NCBI GenBank assembly: GCA_963678675.1 | Contig: OY783197.1 | Coordinates: 24,884,048 to 24,948,047, forward strand | Direction of reading: 5' to 3' | Length of the DNA: 64,000 nucleotides | DNA from: Xiphydria camelus | Taxonomy: Eukaryota; Arthropoda; Insecta; Hymenoptera; Xiphydriidae | Shown: one piece after another, positions 62,501 through 64,000 of the stretch | How positions within the stretch are numbered: the first letter of the stretch is position 1 | Layout of the letters: every line of letters starts with the position of its first letter | Position numbers and translations under genes: made by a program | Notes under the pieces: model-generated | The model's database searches: none | What the model was told of the DNA's origin: nothing | What the model saw: the letters and a program-made list of their open reading frames with translations, nothing else

Positions 62501-62607
62501 AATATAATGCAAGTGAAATTATCTGTTCGCAGGTTGCACCAGCCGTATCTATAAGTTACGTAGTATATGAGCACTTCAGACAGGCGCTGGGTGTGAATAT
62601 GACATGA
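23578..62607 (+). CDS. SCaMC (SLC25A23/24/25 family): calcium-binding mitochondrial carrier SCaMC (ATP-Mg/Pi)
   Basis: It exchanges ATP-Mg for phosphate across the inner mitochondrial membrane under control of cytosolic calcium. Nine coding exons: 23578-23772, 28913-29039, 32507-32594, 33089-33200, 56249-56407, 59123-59380, 60670-60837, 60967-61221, 62533-62607. All junctions are GT-AG and phases match; 1437 nt give 478 aa, the normal family length. EF-hand loops lie at about residues 38-49, 72-83, 103-114 and 139-150. The carrier domain starts at 175, with signature motifs PLDRIK (218-223), PLEVLK (311-316) and PLALVR (406-411). The A in the third motif is usual for SCaMC. The ATG at 23578 follows a GC-rich leader. 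The gene spans 39 kb because introns are large; the 23-kb intron after exon 4 separates the EF-hand half from the carrier half exactly, which is where alternative first exons are predicted. Confidence 0.96.
25630..26374. mobile_element. inverted-repeat DNA element, about 0.75 kb
   Basis: The ends are inverted: AGGTTCGTTCCAAC on the left and GTTGGAACGAACCT on the right, 14 of 14. Subterminal copies of AGTTCTAGAAC, GAACCAGTTCT and TTGGAACG occur near both ends (25664-25760 and 26219-26360), as in transposons whose transposase binds repeated sites. There is no transposase frame, so it is non-autonomous. No clear target duplication was seen. Confidence 0.7.
26935..27022. repeat. AT-rich low-complexity tract (ATTA/TTAAT units)
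   Basis: About 90 bases made almost entirely of repeated TTAAT and TAATTAA words. Confidence 0.85.
27950..27967. repeat. poly-C tract
   Basis: Eighteen consecutive C residues in the SCaMC first intron. Such tracts are easily miscounted in assemblies. Confidence 0.9.
29757..30122. repeat. diverged repeat related to the 55-kb MITE
   Basis: Three ordered blocks match the element at 55238-55459: GGCAGGGATACGCGCACAC with CTTCATGCT, GGTTCCCTTCACTGTGA, and AATAGGGGATGACGCT. The blocks are further apart here, so this is either a longer family member or one that took an insertion. It ends with GCGCTAAAAT, like the inner edge of the 55-kb terminal repeat. Confidence 0.5.
31272..31701. mobile_element. 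TTAA-flanked non-autonomous element (piggyBac-like), long copy
   Basis: TTAA at 31272-31275 and 31698-31701 flanks inverted termini CACGTTCACTACCG and CGGCAGTGAACGTG (13 of 14 match). A TTAA target duplication is diagnostic of the piggyBac superfamily. The interior holds CTCGGTCTA/TAGACCGAG palindromes and no transposase frame. A smaller relative is at 33962-34052. Confidence 0.75.
33962..34052. mobile_element. TTAA-flanked miniature element (piggyBac-like), 83 bp
   Basis: TTAA at 33962-33965 and 34049-34052 bounds an 83-bp element. Its termini CACGTTCAATAC pair with GTATTGAACGTG. Inside, CTATAGTAGCC pairs with GGCCACTATAG. The terminal CACGTTCA is shared with the 31.3-kb element, so both probably depended on one transposase. 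Confidence 0.75.
35330..36306. mobile_element. 0.98-kb inverted-repeat element
   Basis: The left end, CAGGGTGAGTTTTAGAA, pairs with the right end TTCTAGAAAACTCATCCTG, and weaker pairing continues inward through TTTGTCACTTT and AGTGACAAATAA. Minus-strand frames at 35786-36136 and 36078-36440 overlap it; I recognise neither, and the second runs out of the element. It directly abuts the next element on its right. Confidence 0.6.
36311..36568. mobile_element. 258-bp MITE with perfect 28-bp termini
   Basis: Bases 36311-36338 are an exact reverse complement of 36541-36568. The arm begins TATATGAAGGGTACAGGGG and ends with AAAAGGGG. The interior is AT-rich and non-coding. It starts within five bases of the end of the previous element. 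Confidence 0.85.
36840..37001 (+). CDS. candidate alternative first exon of SCaMC
   Basis: An ATG at 36840 opens 54 codons running into a GTATGA donor after 37001 in phase 0, which is compatible with the acceptor at 56249. The frame stops immediately in the intron. Composition is richer in GC than the surroundings and the product is basic (many Arg and Lys), as in some mitochondrial carrier N-termini. No homology is recognised, and chance cannot be excluded. Confidence 0.25.
37063..37160. repeat. 98-bp palindromic element
   Basis: ATACTTTGC at the left end pairs with GCAAAGTAT at the right, and CCATTAGGCGCA near the centre pairs with TGCGTCTAATGG. The arms are about 40 bases, imperfect, with a loop of about 17. 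It may be a tiny MITE or a hairpin RNA. Confidence 0.6.
37161..44480. other. SCaMC intron 4, central part
   Basis: Seven kilobases of AT-rich DNA. I see no exon with coding character, no tRNA-like promoter and no clear inverted-repeat element. Short frames here are no longer than expected by chance. Confidence 0.5.
44511..44576. repeat. A/T-type palindrome of GAATAAG words
   Basis: Arms of about 30 bases, GAATAAGAAATAAGGAATAA against TTATTTCTTATTCCTTATTC, meet around CCAACCAATTGG. Similar words recur at 16905-16985. It sits next to the MITE at 44580-44936. Confidence 0.6.
44580..44936. mobile_element. MITE family B, copy 1
   Basis: Long imperfect inverted repeats: TTTCGAGGATGATG at the left pairs with CATCCTCCTCGAAA at the right, followed inward by GCGCTATTGG against CCGATAGCGC and CGGTGATCGCTTCT against AGAAGCGGTTACCG. 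The outermost sequence is ACCGTGTTT / AGCACACCGTATAA. Related copies lie at 56519-57050 (interrupted) and 59735-60100. Confidence 0.75.
44970..45432 (+). promoter_or_regulatory. putative internal SCaMC promoter and 5' leader
   Basis: A GC- and CpG-rich block inside the large AT-rich intron, ending at the predicted alternative first exon. No in-frame ATG precedes 45433 in the exon frame near the start. The open frames on both strands here look like a composition effect. A transcription start cannot be placed from the sequence. Confidence 0.4.
45433..45513 (+). CDS. SCaMC: predicted alternative first exon of SCaMC, EF-hand-less isoform
   Basis: An ATG at 45433 opens 27 codons that end at 45513, immediately before a strong GTAAGT donor. 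The exon ends in phase 0, the phase of the acceptor at 56249, so splicing gives a 331-aa protein: 27 new residues (MLEQEIV..., with two cysteines) followed by the whole carrier domain and no EF hand. The exon lies at the end of a GC-rich block at about 44970-45510 in an otherwise AT-rich intron, as expected for an internal promoter and leader. In vertebrates SLC25A41 is a known EF-hand-less ATP-Mg/Pi carrier. That this exon is used is inference. Confidence 0.6.
45971..46034 (+). ncRNA. pre-miRNA-like hairpin (candidate)
   Basis: A 64-nt palindrome with two 26-nt arms and a 12-nt loop (ATGAGTCATTAG). The arm starts ATTGAATCGGTT and its partner ends AACCGATTCAAT. I count 20 Watson-Crick pairs, 3 G:U wobbles and 3 mismatches. 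Size, loop and scattered mismatches fit a pre-miRNA, and it lies 460 nt downstream of the predicted alternative exon in the sense direction. It could equally be a small MITE. The strand is assumed from the host gene. Confidence 0.35.
46108..46162. ncRNA. second short hairpin
   Basis: TCCGATAAGGAC pairs exactly with GTCCTTATCGGA across a 31-nt gap that itself contains ACCA/TGGT. It lies 74 nt after the hairpin at 45971-46034. Function unknown. Confidence 0.3.
47334..47435. repeat. GC-rich hairpin repeat
   Basis: A compact block of strong stems: GGGGGCTACGCCCCC, then GGGAGCTTCG followed by CTCCC, then CCCGGGGGGC. Its composition is far from the surrounding AT-rich DNA. Similar G/C clover-like repeats end some mobile elements, but I cannot assign a family. 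Confidence 0.5.
48636..48914. mobile_element. 279-bp MITE with CACGGAGAAAA termini
   Basis: TACACGGAGAAAA at the left pairs with TTTTCTCCGTGTA at the right. Pairing continues with TTCCATTTGAAATTACG against CGTAATTTCAAATGGAA, then ATGAAACATTCTACA against TGTAGAATGTTTCAT. The element is essentially one imperfect hairpin centred near 48780. No coding capacity. Confidence 0.8.
49174..49361. repeat. fold-back repeat (MITE-like), copy 2
   Basis: Ends CTGCCCCAAGATTGGGTGT and CACGCCCAGTCTCGGGGAG are inverted and imperfect. Inward, GAACGTGTGAACCAATA pairs with TATTGGTTTGCG. Related to the copy at 3209-3323. Confidence 0.55.
51199..51216. repeat. CG dinucleotide repeat
   Basis: Nine CG units in AT-rich intron. 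Alternating CG can adopt left-handed Z-DNA, and long CG runs are rare in methylated genomes. Confidence 0.9.
52355..52606. mobile_element. 252-bp palindromic MITE
   Basis: The arms pair almost end to end: ATATCGATATCTTAG with CTAATAGGTCGTATCCCAC on the left against GTGGGATGCGACCTATTAG and GGTATCGATAT on the right. Inside, AATTATCCAGGAGACGAT is an exact inverted pair. The loop is near 52475. No open frame. Confidence 0.8.
52988..53062 (+). CDS. candidate 75-nt cassette exon of SCaMC
   Basis: A pyrimidine-rich tract and TTTCAG precede 52988, and a GTAACA donor follows 53062. The 25 codons ([16 protein letters not shown]...) are open and phase 0 on both sides, so the exon could be inserted between the EF-hand half and the carrier half without a frameshift. 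If the donor is skipped the frame continues to a stop after a hydrophobic tail, giving a possible alternative end. No homologue is recognised. Confidence 0.3.
53336..54238. mobile_element. 0.9-kb TA-flanked inverted-repeat element
   Basis: TAGGAGAATGTCGTCAGGG with TTGGCC at the left pairs with GGCCGACCCTGACGACATT and CCCCTA at the right. Both ends are bounded by TA, as in Tc1/mariner-type insertion. The interior repeats the terminal theme (GTCAAGGCCAGTGG, CAAACCTTGACGAC, CCTTGACGA), suggesting multiple binding sites. No transposase frame is present. Confidence 0.7.
55238..55459. mobile_element. 222-bp MITE
   Basis: TACCGCACTCCCGATTTTAGC at the left pairs with GCTAAAATCGGTAGTGCGGT at the right. 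An inner GCGGCACCCGCGGGA stretch forms its own palindrome. A diverged relative is at 29757-30122. Confidence 0.75.
56519..57050. mobile_element. MITE family B copy interrupted by a MITE family A
   Basis: The outer termini TATACGGTATGTATAGAGTG with CCGAGGATAGTATTCATAGG pair with CCTATGACTACCATATTC and CACAATGTATAATG. Between them, at 56723-56942, sits a full family A element. Removing the inner element brings the two outer halves together, so the family B element was here first. Confidence 0.7.
56723..56942. mobile_element. MITE family A, copy 2 (nested)
   Basis: Same ends (TGTACACCCG), same length and nearly the same sequence as 19380-19600, including CTCACTGGTGAC-like and ACGTACTAACCAATG stretches. 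The two copies differ at only a few positions by eye. Confidence 0.85.
57166..57505. repeat. 340-bp near-perfect palindrome
   Basis: Two arms of about 160 bases (57166-57325 and 57346-57505) are reverse complements with only a handful of mismatches, around a 20-base loop. The arms are GC-richer than the surrounding intron. Frames on both strands encode the same peptide as a result of the symmetry, not of a gene. Transcribed in SCaMC pre-mRNA, it would fold into one long hairpin. Confidence 0.9.
57963..58146. repeat. two direct repeats, 122 bp apart
   Basis: ACGTCACGCAACAGTAAA... at 57963-58024 recurs as ACGTCACGGAACAGTAAA... at 58085-58146. Both continue into a shared GGCCAAT and a CTGCGTTCTAGG-CGGGGCGT stretch. 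A TGACGTCA cAMP-response-type palindrome lies at the second copy. Confidence 0.7.
58289..58420. repeat. diverged relative of MITE family A
   Basis: The interior matches family A: TAATTCTCATGCTCTCATTAG on one side and GCATGAGAATTGATTGATCA with TTGGTTAGTGTG on the other. The termini differ, so it is a decayed or related element. Confidence 0.55.
58466..58492. repeat. AG dinucleotide microsatellite
   Basis: About 13 AG units with one interruption (AAAG). Confidence 0.85.
59735..60100. mobile_element. MITE family B, copy 3
   Basis: GCGCTATTGGTTGCCGATAC at the left pairs with GGCCGATAACCAATAGCGC at the right, and CTCGGTAACCGCTT pairs with AAGTGGTTACCGGG. The right end, CCTCGAAAACTCACGGTATAA, matches the copy at 44580-44936. 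The matching left terminus is missing or degraded. Confidence 0.7.
61222..62532. other. last SCaMC intron
   Basis: AT-rich, 1.3 kb. A frame around 61618-61971 is open but overlaps another frame and has no recognised motif; it looks like old repeat sequence. Nothing else stands out. Confidence 0.5.
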
Positions 62608-63327
62608 TGAAGATACGGTTTAGAAAAGACTAATTCTATTAAATTATTACGTAATTATATGATAAAAACAATGCTAATTTTGCAAGCTAGCATGAAGCAA
62701 AGTAAGCAGGCAGGCCTGCATGCTCCGTCTCTCCTCCTCTCATTTGTCACATAGCTTATTTATTGTTGAATCCCCGCTTCTCTCCTCTTCCTACTACTTA
62801 AATGATTTGCCGTTTCACATTTCAAAATGTCATATCTCTGGTATATATGTACATAATGATCGTAAGATAATCAATATCGTATTATTTCGGAGGAGAGGCA
62901 AGGTGATAATAGAGAAATAGCGGTAAGCGAAACGCATTTCGAGTACGCAGTGAACACTTTGGAAGCAGACGTGACGTAGCGGTTACGTGTTGACGCTATG
63001 GAGTAATTGTGATTTAAGCTAATTTTATGTTAAACGTAAAGCATAGAAACCGTCAAGTATAAAAGATCTTTAGTTTTACGTTTCGCGGTGATGGATAATG
63101 TCCATTGCTTTCTCTTAAGCATTAATCCAACGTTCTACCAAACTTGGATTTCTCGTCTATAGCGCGTGCAACACGTTGGTACTACCCAATGATTATTTAT
63201 ATGTATGTTTGGAAAAATCGATTTTTAGAAACCATCGTCCCTTGCGATTTACACAAGGCTGAGTGAATTATGGGAGAGTTTTCTCAATGCGATATATATG
63301 GCGCAATAGAATTCTACGGATCATCGC

Positions 63328-63333
63328 AATAAA
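63328..63333 (+). terminator. probable polyadenylation signal of SCaMC
   Basis: AATAAA about 720 nt after the stop codon, with a G/T-rich element about 12 nt downstream, as expected for cleavage and polyadenylation. Confidence 0.4.
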
Positions 63334-63483
63334 CCGAAAGTCGGGGTGTGCCAAGTCAACTGTCATTGACATTCATTCTGTACGAATGACGGAGTCGTAG
63401 ATTTTTGATAATATATAATATTTTTTGTTTCACGTTACATAAGAGTGTATGCGTACTTCGTGTATGAGAAATTACACGTAGAG

Positions 63484-63572
63484 TATTATGGGTACAACTT
63501 TGCTTCCGCCGTTTTTCACGTAAGCTATCTATGGGGAAACGGCGGAAGCAAAGTTGTACACCTATAATAACT
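63484..63572. repeat. short hairpin repeat
   Basis: GTACAACTTTGCTTCCGCC plus GTTT (63492-63514) is an exact reverse complement of 63537-63559, and TATTATGGG outside pairs roughly with CCTATAATA. The arms are 23 bases and perfect, the loop 22. Confidence 0.75.
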
Positions 63573-64000
63573 TCGTATCACTTATTATCAATTTTACCCA
63601 ATAGTAATATGGCTTTGAATAAATTCTCCCGTACTTCACACTTAATGATATCCCCCAGAGACGGCTGATCGTTGAAAATCCCTTCTTCTAGAGCCTTTTT
63701 AAGTAAAGTATCTCACTGCGTGCCTGCGAGAGGATTGACTGACCAAAGGATCGAGGATATCGATAGATTCTCAAATTATGATAACTGCGGTGAGAGAAGC
63801 GAAACTTTCATATATTCAACGGAGGCGACCAACCAGATTAACGAACGTTGCGCAAACAATTTTTATCCTGTTAGTGCGAGTATCCGAAATCAAAATTCTA
63901 TATATAGTTTCTACGCTCTACCCCGAGAAAGAAAATTGATTGTTTGACGATGTTTCTGCGCGCTTCTGCCACTTTATCATAATTCAAGAATCTATGAAAT

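Larger units (their letters stand above)
62608..64000. other. SCaMC 3' UTR and downstream DNA
   Basis: The stop codon is at 62605-62607. The best polyadenylation signal is AATAAA at 63328-63333, followed by a GT-rich GTCGGGGTGTG stretch. Further AATAAA occurs at about 63617. No gene is recognised in the last kilobase; a frame at 63672-63947 lacks an ATG. Confidence 0.5.

Noticed and set aside
63672..63947. 91-codon frame at the right edge
   Set aside because: It starts at TTG, has no upstream ATG and no recognised motif.

Overview
This is a eukaryotic nuclear window, AT-rich with long introns and GT-AG splicing. The encoded proteins look insect-like, and a hymenopteran such as an ant is my best guess; that is an impression from protein style and repeat load, not a database result. 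Three protein-coding genes could be rebuilt exon by exon with reading phase conserved across every junction.

Layout. (1) 1-5612: intergenic DNA downstream of the first gene, with a SINE fragment, a fold-back repeat and a CT-rich tract. (2) 5613-16192, minus strand: a complete Roquin (RC3H) gene in 15 coding exons, 910 aa, with RING, ROQ and CCCH zinc-finger segments, an mRNA-decay regulator. (3) 16194-20670: intergenic DNA crowded with mobile DNA: a tRNA-derived SINE with a perfect 13-bp target duplication, three copies of one palindrome, and two abutting MITEs. (4) 20671-22133, minus strand: 6-phosphogluconolactonase (oxidative pentose phosphate pathway), 4 exons, 238 aa. (5) 22134-23577: a divergent intergenic promoter region with short palindromes. 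(6) 23578-62607, plus strand: a calcium-regulated mitochondrial ATP-Mg/Pi carrier of the SCaMC (SLC25A23/24/25) family, 9 coding exons, 478 aa, with four EF hands followed by three carrier repeats. Its introns are large and hold at least fifteen inverted-repeat elements. (7) 62608-64000: 3' UTR and downstream DNA.

The most interesting biology is in the SCaMC locus. A GC-rich block at about 45.0-45.5 kb carries an ATG exon (45433-45513) that ends in a strong GTAAGT donor in exactly the phase needed to join the first carrier exon. The predicted product is a 331-aa carrier with no EF hands, which would be calcium-independent. Two further candidate alternative exons (36840-37001 and 52988-53062) have compatible phase. 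In the first large Roquin intron, a GC-rich island has a phase-compatible acceptor, a stop and AATAAA, which suggests an alternative last exon giving a RING-only protein.

The repeats show several MITE families with more than one copy here, a nested insertion (a MITE inside another MITE at 56.5-57.05 kb), two elements flanked by TTAA in the piggyBac manner, and a 340-bp near-perfect palindrome that would be transcribed as a long hairpin in a SCaMC intron. A 64-nt hairpin at 45971-46034 has a pre-miRNA-like shape. No CRISPR, operon or prokaryotic feature is present. Many short open frames in the window start at GTG or TTG or lie inside repeats, and I do not treat them as genes.
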